A stretch of 17,256 nt of DNA from Clostridia bacterium. Lineage in GTDB: Bacteria; Bacillota; Clostridia; TANB77; CAG-508. The notes under the pieces are model-generated. The model searched no databases. It saw nothing but the letters and a program-made list of their open reading frames with translations, and was not told the DNA's origin. Below, one piece after another: positions 1-5,602 of this stretch. The first letter of the stretch is position 1. Every line of letters starts with the position of its first letter. Made by a program: the position numbers and the translations under genes. The stretch covers positions 1 to 17,256 of the forward strand of contig CAAGQX010000052.1 of the NCBI GenBank assembly GCA_900772235.1, in the 5' to 3' direction.

Positions 1-8
1 AAGTGTAG

Positions 9-31
9 TGTTACAATTGATGTGAAACAAA
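9..31 (+). repeat. Left terminal inverted repeat of the IS
   Basis: TGTTACAATTGATG followed by TGAAACAAA. The inner 14 bases (18-31) are exactly repeated in inverted orientation at the right end. The outer bases match only with a one-base gap. Confidence 0.75.
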
Positions 32-44
32 AAATATAGAAAAA

Positions 45-110
45 AAGTGATTCAAGTAGTATAATTGAATTGTTGAAAAAAGAAATTATACGAAAGGACT
101 TGAATCACTT
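45..110 (+). promoter_or_regulatory. 13-bp perfect inverted repeat flanking the transposase promoter and abutting its start codon
   Basis: AAGTGATTCAAGT (45-57) is perfectly complementary to ACTTGAATCACTT (98-110). The second arm ends on the base before the ATG and begins on the last base of the AAAGGA ribosome-binding stretch (93-98). A TATAAT -10 (60-65) lies between the arms, so a transcript from it would start near 72 and lack the first arm. RNA reading in from outside the element would carry both arms and could fold the start region into a 13-bp stem. The -35 is weak (about 37-42). The inhibitory role is inferred by analogy with known IS read-through protection hairpins. Confidence 0.7.
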
Positions 111-1094
111 ATGAATAGTATAACACAAAATTCAAAAAATACAAAGAGATATTTACCACATGATTTAAAAACCAAAGAAAATGCAGTAAAAATATATTTA
201 AATAATGGAGATATAGAATATACTTGCAGAAAGTATCATATATCAAGAACTTCGTTATGGAGATGGGTAAAAAAATATGATGGAACAAAAGAAAGCCTTG
301 AAGATAAAAGTCACAAACCCAAAGCAAGACATCCAAAATCACATACAAATCAAGAGATACGCTGGATAAGAAATTATGTAAGAAGAAATCCAAGAATAAC
401 ATTATGTGAGTTGTGGGCAAAATTAAAGAGAGAAAAAGGATATAAAAGAAAAATAACATCATTGTATAGAGTAATGAAGAGATTAAATATAAAATTTTAC
501 AAAGGAATGAATATAAAGAATACATCAAAAAAGAAACACAATAAAAAATACGAAACGCCAAAAAATATAGGAGAGAAGTGGCAAATAGATGCAAAATATG
601 TACCGAATGAATGTAAGGTAAAATTGCCAGAAAATAAAAGATATTATCAATATACATGTATAGATGAAGCAAGCAGAGAAAGATTTTTGTGGTGGTATGA
701 AGAGCTAACCCCAACAAATACAGTAGATTTTGTAAAAAGATGTATAGAATATTTTGGATATAAACCCAAAACAATACAAACAGATAATGGTACAGAATTT
801 AGCTACAATCAAGCAAAAATAAAGAAAGAACACCCAATGGATACACTATTAAAGAAGTTAGAAATAAGGCATTATAAAATAAGACCAAGAACACCAGAAC
901 ATAATGGAAAAGTAGAACGAAGCCATAGAAATGATAATGAGAGATTTTACAGCTATTTGAAGTTTTTCAGTTTAGAAGATTTGATAAAGCAAGGAAAAGC
1001 ATATTTAAAGAGATCAAATAATATACCAATGGCAGTATTAGGATATTTGACACCAAAAGAAAAAAGAGCAGAACTAGAATTAGCAGTAGCATAA
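111..1094 (+). CDS. DDE transposase, IS481-like (327 aa)
   Basis: Catalyses cut-and-join movement of the surrounding insertion sequence. The N-terminal third holds helix-turn-helix DNA-binding segments: a stretch with YHISRTSLWRWVKKY near residues 42-56, followed by a second basic region around 80-130. The integrase-type catalytic core follows. Visible acidic residues are D160 in WQIDAKYV, D225 in IQTDNGTEF and E269 in TPEHNGKVERSHR. The D-to-E spacing is 43 residues between them, longer than the classic 34-35, because of a Lys-rich insertion before the last motif. The ATG at 111 is supported by AAAGGA at 93-98, although the spacing is long. The frame is intact, so the element may be active. 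Compared with IS3 elements there is no upstream OrfA, hence the IS481-like call. Confidence 0.88.
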   Translation: MNSITQNSKNTKRYLPHDLKTKENAVKIYLNNGDIEYTCRKYHISRTSLWRWVKKYDGTKESLEDKSHKPKARHPKSHTNQEIRWIRNYVRRNPRITLCELWAKLKREKGYKRKITSLYRVMKRLNIKFYKGMNIKNTSKKKHNKKYETPKNIGEKWQIDAKYVPNECKVKLPENKRYYQYTCIDEASRERFLWWYEELTPTNTVDFVKRCIEYFGYKPKTIQTDNGTEFSYNQAKIKKEHPMDTLLKKLEIRHYKIRPRTPEHNGKVERSHRNDNERFYSYLKFFSLEDLIKQGKAYLKRSNNIPMAVLGYLTPKEKRAELELAVA

Positions 1095-1101
1095 AAGCTA
1101 A

Positions 1102-1145
1102 ACTTACAAAAATGTATAAAATTTATTTTATATATTTTTGTAAGT
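1102..1145 (+). terminator. 20-bp near-perfect hairpin after the transposase
   Basis: ACTTACAAAAATGTATAAAA (1102-1121) pairs with 1126-1145 over 20 positions, 19 Watson-Crick and one G-U, around a four-base loop. It lies seven bases after the transposase stop. There is no clean U-tract, so it may be a 3' stabilising or transcription-blocking structure, not a classical terminator. A second small hairpin, TGGTGC-GATA-GCACCA, follows at 1148-1163. Confidence 0.5.
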
Positions 1146-1201
1146 ACTGGTGCGATAGCACCAATAATAAATTCAATGGTACTACAATTTTTTTATAAAA
1201 G

Positions 1202-1223
1202 TTTGTTTCACATCATTGACACA
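1202..1223 (-). repeat. Right terminal inverted repeat of the IS
   Basis: On the minus strand this reads TGTGTCAATGATGTGAAACA and then AA. It shares TGATGTGAAACAAA (1202-1215) with the left end. Confidence 0.75.
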
Positions 1224-1257
1224 TATACACAATTCAGCAATTTAAAAATCCAATATA

Positions 1258-1286
1258 TTGAAAAATAAAAGAGCAGATGATATAAT
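1258..1286 (+). promoter_or_regulatory. Sigma-A promoter for the DUF4160/DUF2442 pair
   Basis: TTGAAA (1258-1263), a 17-base spacer and TATAAT (1281-1286). The -10 is immediately followed by the AAGGAGA ribosome binding site at 1291-1297, so the leader is almost absent. The promoter lies just outside the right end of the IS, so the pair does not depend on the element. Confidence 0.75.
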
Positions 1287-1304
1287 AAGAAAGGAGATGA
1301 CTTT

Positions 1305-1568
1305 TTGCCAATAATATCACAATTTTATGGAATAGTAGTTTCTATTTATTTTGATGATCAAAACAAGCATTATTTACAACATCTACATGTTAGGTATAAT
1401 GAGTATAAAGCAATTTATGATTTTGATGCGAATATTTTAAATGGAGAATTTCCACTTAAGCAGAAAAAACTAATTGAAGCTTGGATTATAATACATAAGG
1501 AAGAATTAATGACTTTATGGAATTTAATGCAAGAGCAAGGAAGATATTTTAAAATAAAACCACTATGA
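1305..1568 (+). CDS. DUF4160 family protein (87 aa)
   Basis: A small protein recognisable from the DUF4160 pattern: MPIISQFYGIVVSIY at the start, then an HxHVRYNEYKA-type centre (LQHLHVRYNEYKAIYD), a short GEFPLKQKKLIEAW helix and a C-terminal KPL. Its biochemical function is not known to me. The start is a TTG at 1305 with AAGGAGA seven bases upstream. The only nearby ATG (1297) is out of frame and runs into a stop. It is followed 16 bases later by a DUF2442 gene, a frequent pairing for this family that has been discussed as a possible toxin-antitoxin-like unit. That role is inference. The full family length appears to be present. Confidence 0.8.
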   Translation: MPIISQFYGIVVSIYFDDQNKHYLQHLHVRYNEYKAIYDFDANILNGEFPLKQKKLIEAWIIIHKEELMTLWNLMQEQGRYFKIKPL

Positions 1569-1584
1569 GAAGGGGGAAATAAAT

Positions 1585-1848
1585 ATGACACCAGATATAC
1601 TTGAAACTAGGGCATTAGAAAAATATTATGTATATATTAAATTTGAGACAGGTGAGGAAAAAATATATGATATGTCGAACTATATATTAAAAATGAAGTT
1701 TTACAATAAATTAAAAGATAGGAAATATTTTGAAAAGGTAAAACCAAGAGGTGAAACAATAGAATGGGAAAATGGAGAGGATGTGGCACCAGAAAAGTTA
1801 TATTACGAAAGTATTCCTATTAGTCAATATAAAGGAAAATTAGATTAA
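1585..1848 (+). CDS. DUF2442 family protein (87 aa)
   Basis: A small protein with the DUF2442 layout: a short beta region with VYIKFETGEEKIYDMS, then LKDRKYFEKVKPRGETIEW, and the characteristic W-NGEDVAPEKLYYES segment near residues 56-73. AGGGGG at 1571-1576 sits eight bases before the ATG. It is co-transcribed with the DUF4160 gene and closed by a strong terminator, so the two form an isolated bicistronic unit. Function unknown. The pairing suggests the proteins act together, possibly as toxin and antitoxin, but nothing in the sequence proves this or says which would be which. Confidence 0.78.
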   Translation: MTPDILETRALEKYYVYIKFETGEEKIYDMSNYILKMKFYNKLKDRKYFEKVKPRGETIEWENGEDVAPEKLYYESIPISQYKGKLD

Positions 1849-1853
1849 ATTAA

Positions 1854-1877
1854 GCAACCAGATTGGTTGCTTTTTTT
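1854..1877 (+). terminator. Rho-independent terminator after the DUF2442 gene
   Basis: GCAACCA (1854-1860), loop GAT, TGGTTGC (1864-1870), then seven Ts (1871-1877). Confidence 0.93.
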
Positions 1878-1936
1878 AGTAGTACATAAGTATACAATTA
1901 CAAATTTTGGATATTATAAGACTTAGGTGAAGAAAT

Positions 1937-3058
1937 ATGTATGAATATTCAAGAAGACCAAGCAAAGTAAAGTACTTTTTTATAACGTTTTTTCTTATGG
2001 TATTAGTATCTGTGATAAGTATATATGCATACTCATTTTATATGAAAATTGATGTTAAAGATTATAGTCAAGAAGCAAGCTCAAGTGCAACAAGACTTTA
2101 TGCAGAAGGAAACACAGAAGAACAAGAAACAAGTAATATGTTAGAAGATGTAACAAAAGGTGTTGTTGGAATATCAAAATTAAAAAATACAGGAGAAGCA
2201 ATTTTAGACACTAATGGAACTAAAGAGCTTGGAATAGGAAGCGGAATAATTGTTTCTGAAAATGGCTATATTGTAACAAATTGGCACGTGGCGGGAGAAA
2301 AGTATAGCAATTGCTATGTAACACTGGAAAACGGAGAGATTATCAAAGGAAGTGTTTTATGGTCAGATTCAGACTTGGATTTAGCCATTGTAAAAATTGG
2401 AGCAAATGGTTTAAAGTTTTTAGAATTGGGAGATTCAGATAAAATAAAACTTGGACAAGAGGTTTTGGCAATTGGAAATCCAATTGGAATAGAATTCCAA
2501 AGAACAGTGACTTCGGGGATTATTAGTGGTTTAAATAGAACAATAAAAGTTGAAGATACAGGCAAAGAAAGCTATATGGAAGACTTAATACAAACAGATG
2601 CAAGCATTAATTCTGGGAATAGCGGAGGCCCTTTAATAAATAGCGAAGGAAAAGTAATAGGCATTAATTCTATAAAAATAACTTCGGCTGAGGGGATAGG
2701 ATTTGCAATACCAATAAATATTATTAAACCTATTATAGAAAGCTATGTTCAAACGGGAAAATTTGAAGAGGCTTATTTGGGCATATTCGCATATGACACA
2801 GAGGTAAATAAATATTTAAACTCAAATTTGAATTTTGATAGTGGAATATATGTGGTGCAAATATCAACAGACGGACCAGCCAAAAAAACTGGGCTAAAGG
2901 TTGGAGATGTAATTACAAAAATAGATGATTATACAATAAATAAAATGAGTGAACTTAGAAATTATATTTATAAAAAGAATATAGGAGATGAGGTAGTACT
3001 AACTATAAAAAGAAATAATAAAGATTATAATGTGAAAGTGACCTTGGGAAAGAGATAA
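1937..3058 (+). CDS. htrA: HtrA/DegP-type membrane-anchored serine protease (373 aa)
   Basis: Quality-control protease that degrades misfolded proteins outside the membrane. One N-terminal membrane segment (about residues 13-35) anchors it with the catalytic part facing out. A polar linker follows, then a trypsin-like domain with a complete triad: H117 (NWHVAG), D148 (SDLDLAIVKI) and S229 (NSGNSGGPLI). A C-terminal PDZ domain (about 275-373) carries the KKTGLKVGDVITKI signature. Length and order match single-PDZ HtrA/HtrB/YyxA proteins of Gram-positives. AGGTGA at 1925-1930 sets the ATG at 1937. The gene stands alone: a terminator lies before it and the next gene has its own promoter. I found no convincing -35/-10 pair, so its control is unclear. 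The exact paralogue name cannot be decided. Confidence 0.93.
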   Translation: MYEYSRRPSKVKYFFITFFLMVLVSVISIYAYSFYMKIDVKDYSQEASSSATRLYAEGNTEEQETSNMLEDVTKGVVGISKLKNTGEAILDTNGTKELGIGSGIIVSENGYIVTNWHVAGEKYSNCYVTLENGEIIKGSVLWSDSDLDLAIVKIGANGLKFLELGDSDKIKLGQEVLAIGNPIGIEFQRTVTSGIISGLNRTIKVEDTGKESYMEDLIQTDASINSGNSGGPLINSEGKVIGINSIKITSAEGIGFAIPINIIKPIIESYVQTGKFEEAYLGIFAYDTEVNKYLNSNLNFDSGIYVVQISTDGPAKKTGLKVGDVITKIDDYTINKMSELRNYIYKKNIGDEVVLTIKRNNKDYNVKVTLGKR

Positions 3059-3104
3059 TTTGTAACAATAATTTTAAAAAAACCTAGCAAATAAAATCCA
3101 TAAG

Positions 3105-3113
3105 TGATATAAT
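3105..3113 (+). promoter_or_regulatory. Extended -10 promoter for the superoxide reductase gene
   Basis: TGA-TATAAT, with the -10 at 3108-3113. The -35 at 17-base spacing is poor (TAGCAA, 3085-3090), so recognition probably relies on the extended -10. The predicted leader is about 25 bases. Confidence 0.6.
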
Positions 3114-3143
3114 TCAAAAAAAGAAATGGCTAGGAGGGATCTT

Positions 3144-3524
3144 ATGAAAGATAAATTTGTTATAAGAAAATGTACATCGTGTGGTGCATTAGTAAAAGTA
3201 TTTAAAGATTGCACGTGTGAAGATTGTGGAATACAATGCTGTGGAAAAGAGATGAAAAAAATTGTTCCAAATACAGCCAAAGCTGACAAAGAAAAACACG
3301 TTCCAACATATCAAGTATATGGTGAAAAAATAATGGTTAGAGTAAACCACGTAATGGAACCAGATCATTATATTGAATGGATTGCCTGTGTAAATGAAAA
3401 CAGAGAAAGAATAAAATATCTAAAACCAGGAGATGTGCCAGAAGTTACATTTAAACATATTCCAGGTTCTACATTATATGTATATTGTAACAAACACGAT
3501 TTATGGAAAATAGATGTTGAATAA
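3144..3524 (+). CDS. dfx: Desulfoferrodoxin-type superoxide reductase (126 aa)
   Basis: Reduces superoxide to hydrogen peroxide without making oxygen, a standard defence of anaerobes. The active-site iron ligands are all visible: H52 (EKHVP), H69 and H75 (NHVMEPDHYIEW), C115 and H118 (YCNKHDLW). The conserved lysine K51 precedes H52. The N-terminal domain has C10-x2-C13 and C32-C33, as in the rubredoxin-like centre I of two-iron desulfoferrodoxins, plus three extra cysteines (C23, C25, C28). The start is the ATG at 3144, because AGGAGG (3132-3137) is six bases upstream. The upstream in-frame ATG at 3126 precedes this site and has no RBS of its own. The 126-aa length equals that of class I desulfoferrodoxins. 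Single-gene unit with promoter and tandem terminators. Confidence 0.95.
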   Translation: MKDKFVIRKCTSCGALVKVFKDCTCEDCGIQCCGKEMKKIVPNTAKADKEKHVPTYQVYGEKIMVRVNHVMEPDHYIEWIACVNENRERIKYLKPGDVPEVTFKHIPGSTLYVYCNKHDLWKIDVE

Positions 3525-3531
3525 GCAAAAG

Positions 3532-3556
3532 CCCTCATAAAAAATGAGGGTTTAAT
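3532..3556 (+). terminator. Terminator of the superoxide reductase gene
   Basis: CCCTCAT (3532-3538), loop AAAAA, ATGAGGG (3544-3550), followed by a short imperfect T-run. Confidence 0.85.
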
Positions 3557-3561
3557 TATGT

Positions 3562-3596
3562 AAAAAAAGGTAGAAATTTATTTTTCTATCTTTTTT
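3562..3596 (+). terminator. Second, tandem terminator-like hairpin
   Basis: An A-rich arm with AAAAAGGTAGAAA (about 3562-3574) pairs with TTTCTATCTTTTT (about 3582-3595) with one G-U pair. Its A- and T-rich flanks could also serve transcription from the other side. Confidence 0.6.
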
Positions 3597-3654
3597 CAAT
3601 ATAAATTTAAGTTTTGTATTATATATTTTAGTAAAATAACTAAAAATTAATATA

Positions 3655-3678
3655 TAGTTCATAAACTAAAAGTATAAT
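3655..3678 (+). promoter_or_regulatory. Candidate promoter and small palindrome upstream of the relQ-like gene
   Basis: TATAAT at 3673-3678 with no good -35. Directly upstream is the palindrome TAGTT-CATA-AACTA (3655-3668), and farther up TTTTAGT-N6-ACTAAAA (3626-3645). These TAGT/ACTA half-sites could be an operator, but this is a weak inference in such AT-rich DNA. Confidence 0.35.
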
Positions 3679-3735
3679 AAACACGAAGTAAAAAGGAAAA
3701 TTAAAACACCCATTATTTAAGAAAGAGGTAATAAA

Positions 3736-4339
3736 ATGGAAGAATCTTTTTATCGAGACTCAATTCTATTACTCGAAGGTGCTTTAAAGGAAATGTATAC
3801 AAGAATAGACACTATAAGAGAATATGAATTATTACATAATAATAGAGATCCAATAGAATATGTTAAAGGAAGAATTAAAACTGAAGAAAGTATAAAAGAA
3901 AAACTAAAAAGAAAAAACTTACCAGTAGATTTAGAAACTGCATTAACTAAAATATATGATGCAGTAGGTTTAAGAATAGTATGTTCATATATTGATGATG
4001 TGTATAAAATGGCAGAAATATTAAAAAAATATAAAGACCTAAAAGTAATAAAAGAGAAAGATTATATAAAAAATCCAAAACCAAACCGGGTATAGAAGCT
4101 ACCATATAGTATTTCAAATGAAATTAAACATAGCAGGAGAAATAAATAATGTATATGTAGAAATACAAATAAGAACTATAGCTATGGACTTTTGGTCTAG
4201 CTTAGAACATCAAATAAAATATAAAAAAGATATTGAAAACCAAGATATAATAGTAGAAGAGCTAAAAAGGTGTGCTGATAATATTGCGACTAATGATGTA
4301 AATATGCAAACAATTTGGAAAATGATGAATAAGAAGTAG
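3736..4339 (+). pseudogene. relQ: RelQ/YjbM-type small alarmone synthetase, frameshifted
   Basis: Enzymes of this family transfer pyrophosphate from ATP to GDP/GTP to make (p)ppGpp. They lack the hydrolase domain and are about 200-210 aa. The first frame (3736-4095) encodes the N-terminal half with YDAVGLRIVCSYIDDVY. It ends PKPNRV-stop exactly where the family has PNGYRS. Removing one C from AACCGGG (4086-4090) restores KPNGYRSYHIVFQMK, and the frame then runs to 4339 with VEIQIRTIAMDFWSSLEHQIKYK, giving about 200 aa. The lesion removes the nucleotide-binding G-loop and everything after it, so the product as written is dead. The rest looks undecayed, so either a very recent mutation or a sequencing/assembly error is possible. 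AGAGGT precedes the ATG at 3736. Its stop overlaps the RBS of the next gene. Confidence 0.88.
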
Positions 4340-4350
4340 GTGATTTTAAA

Positions 4351-4651
4351 ATGAAAGAAAAAGAATATGTATGCCGGTAATATAACATTAAATAAGGAAA
4401 CATCGGAGATTTCTAGCCCAAATGCTACTTTATTTTTGAATAACAAAGAAAGTGAAATAATGGAGACATTAATAAAAAATAAAGAGAAAAGTGTTAAAAC
4501 AAATGAACTGCATAAAAAAATATCGGATAAAAAGGAAAAAAACGGTGAAGAGGTAAAAATTTATATTTTACTTCTGCAAGAAAAATTAAATGTAATTGGT
4601 GCGAATGTAACAATTGATGGTACAGAAGAATATTCATTAAAAAGCATATAA
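4351..4651 (+). pseudogene. Small winged-helix DNA-binding protein (response-regulator output domain only), probably frameshifted near its start
   Basis: From 4367 a 94-aa frame resembles the C-terminal winged-helix domain of OmpR-family regulators without a receiver domain: GNITLNKETSEISSPNATLFLNNKE, a helix NELHKKISDK, a recognition-helix-like VKIYILLLQEKLNVIGANV and a final wing EEYSLKSI. It is probably a transcription factor. AGGTGA (4338-4343) is placed seven bases before an ATG at 4351, but that frame reads MKEKEYVCR and stops at 4378-4380. The ATG at 4367 has no RBS. A one-base shift around 4366-4376 would join the two into about 99 aa. Tight coupling to the relQ-like gene (11 bases after its stop) suggests one operon. 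Alternatively the 94-aa frame is simply translated poorly from 4367. Confidence 0.65.
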
Positions 4652-4657
4652 AATTAG

Positions 4658-4691
4658 AGATTTATCAAAGAAATTTGGTAAATCTTTTTTT
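4658..4691 (+). terminator. Terminator of the relQ-like operon
   Basis: AGATTTATCAAA (4658-4669), a GAAA tetraloop, TTTGGTAAATCT (4674-4685) with one G-U pair, then Ts to 4691. Confidence 0.88.
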
Positions 4692-4728
4692 GTTTAACAA
4701 AGAAATATAGATTTTGAATATATAATTA

Positions 4729-4758
4729 TTGTTATGTAAAAACATTTTATTATATAAT
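4729..4758 (+). promoter_or_regulatory. Possible constitutive promoter upstream of the glycosyltransferase
   Basis: TTGTTA (4729-4734), 18 bases, TATAAT (4753-4758). It lies directly upstream of the repeat-controlled promoter at 4765-4797. It could supply a basal transcript, or be chance in AT-rich DNA. Confidence 0.4.
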
Positions 4759-4764
4759 TATGCT

Positions 4765-4797
4765 AGTCATTTTAGAGTCACTTTGTAGTGTTAATAT
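4765..4797 (+). promoter_or_regulatory. Regulated promoter of the glycosyltransferase gene: AGTCA direct repeats plus extended -10
   Basis: AGTCA at 4765-4769 and 4776-4780, an 11-bp period, lie inside a 20-base block (4765-4784) that recurs exactly at 5605-5624. An extended -10, TGT-TAATAT (hexamer 4792-4797), begins 27 bases after the block start, the same offset as in the second copy. The -35 position (4769-4774) is poor and overlaps the repeats, as at activator-dependent promoters. OmpR-family regulators bind direct repeats with this period, so the regulator at 8942-9604 is the proposed ligand (inference). Confidence 0.68.
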
Positions 4798-4843
4798 AAA
4801 TATAGAAACAAGCAAAGATAGTGTAAAATAATCTATAAAAAAT

Positions 4844-4869
4844 GTAGGGGCGATTTTAATCGCCCGTAC
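4844..4869. repeat. GC-rich REP-like hairpin in the glycosyltransferase leader
   Basis: GTA-G-GGGCGATT-TT-AATCGCCC-G-TAC: an eight-base stem (4848-4855 with 4858-4865) extended by three pairs across one G-G mismatch. It is strikingly GC-rich for this DNA and lacks a T-run, so it is not a typical terminator. The GTAGGGGCG...CGCCCGTAC form resembles dispersed intergenic REP-like repeats of many bacteria. It would lie in the 5' leader of the gene at 4913. Confidence 0.6.
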
Positions 4870-4912
4870 TTCGAAGAAATTACTAAAAAATAATTTGATA
4901 GAGGTGATATAT

Positions 4913-5602
4913 ATGAAAAAATTTTTATTAATAATATCTTTAGTAATATTAAGTATAGTAGCTATATTAATTGGACAAGGTTATAAAATGTATAAAGATG
5001 CAATAGATGAAACACCGTTAGCAGAAAAGATAGAAGCTATTAAGGAGCAAGAAGAATACACAAAACTATCTGATATTCCTTCAATATATAAAAATGCAGT
5101 AATTTCTGTTGAGGATCACAGGTTTTATAAACATTGTGGTATTGATATAATTTCAATAATAAGAGCAGCATTTAATGATATAAGAACAAAAAGCTTTGTT
5201 GAAGGAGGAAGCACAATAACACAGCAACTTTCTAAAAATATGTATTTTACACAAGAAAAGAAGATTACAAGGAAAATTGCAGAAGTTTTTATGGCTAGAG
5301 AAATAGAAAAAAATTATAATAAAGATGAAATTTTAGAATTATATATAAATACAATTTATTATGGAAATGGATATTACAATATAAAATCTGCATCTTTAGG
5401 ATATTTTGGAAAATTACCTAAAGACTTAAATTCTGGAGAATGTGTAATGCTTGTTGGAATACCAAATGCACCATCACTATATAACCCAAAAGTAAGCGTA
5501 GAACTTGCAAAACAAAGACAAAAGCAAGTAATACAAAAAATGATTAAATATGGAAATTTAAGTGAAGGGGAAGCAGATAAAATTTTAAATGAAAATAATT
5601 AA
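4913..5602 (+). CDS. Monofunctional peptidoglycan glycosyltransferase, GT51 family (229 aa)
   Basis: Polymerises lipid II into glycan strands on the outer face of the membrane, like MtgA/SgtB or the glycosyltransferase half of class A PBPs. There is no transpeptidase domain, and the length is normal for monofunctional enzymes. Residues 3-21 form the membrane anchor. Motif 1 is SVEDHRFYKHCGID with catalytic E67. Motif 2 is GGSTITQQLSKN (98-109). Motif 3 is ITRKIAEVFMAREIEKNYNKDEILELYIN with the second conserved acidic residue E124. GAGGTG at 4901-4906 is six bases before the ATG at 4913; an in-frame TTG at 4895 lies upstream of it and is rejected. Its promoter shares the operator block of the ABC transporter downstream, so it is probably induced with it under cell-wall stress. 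Confidence 0.94.
   Translation: MKKFLLIISLVILSIVAILIGQGYKMYKDAIDETPLAEKIEAIKEQEEYTKLSDIPSIYKNAVISVEDHRFYKHCGIDIISIIRAAFNDIRTKSFVEGGSTITQQLSKNMYFTQEKKITRKIAEVFMAREIEKNYNKDEILELYINTIYYGNGYYNIKSASLGYFGKLPKDLNSGECVMLVGIPNAPSLYNPKVSVELAKQRQKQVIQKMIKYGNLSEGEADKILNENN

Larger units (their letters stand above)
9..1223 (+). mobile_element. IS481-like insertion sequence, apparently complete
   Basis: About 1.2 kb with a single uninterrupted transposase gene bounded by imperfect terminal inverted repeats. The left end (9-31, beginning TGTTACAATTGATG) and the right end read on the minus strand (1223 back to 1202, beginning TGTGTCAATGATG) share an exact 14-base inner core, TGATGTGAAACAAA. The outer boundary is uncertain: GTGTA also occurs at 3-7 and, inverted, at 1226-1230, so the element could run 3-1230. 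I see no convincing target-site duplication next to either boundary. One ORF with no programmed frameshift and TGT ends fits IS481 better than IS3. Family assignment is inference from the transposase. Confidence 0.8.

Noticed and set aside
109..774. Long minus-strand open frame across the transposase (Leu/Phe/Tyr-rich)
   Set aside because: It is the antisense of a clear transposase with DDE motifs. The composition is an artefact of AT-rich DNA and there is no RBS.
3126..3143. Upstream ATG for the superoxide reductase
   Set aside because: It lies upstream of the AGGAGG site that serves the ATG at 3144. The shorter form matches the family's 126-aa length.
4081..4095. Programmed +1 frameshift in the relQ-like gene
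   Set aside because: No slippery run, internal SD or stem at the site. The family is normally made from one frame, so mutation or sequence error is simpler.
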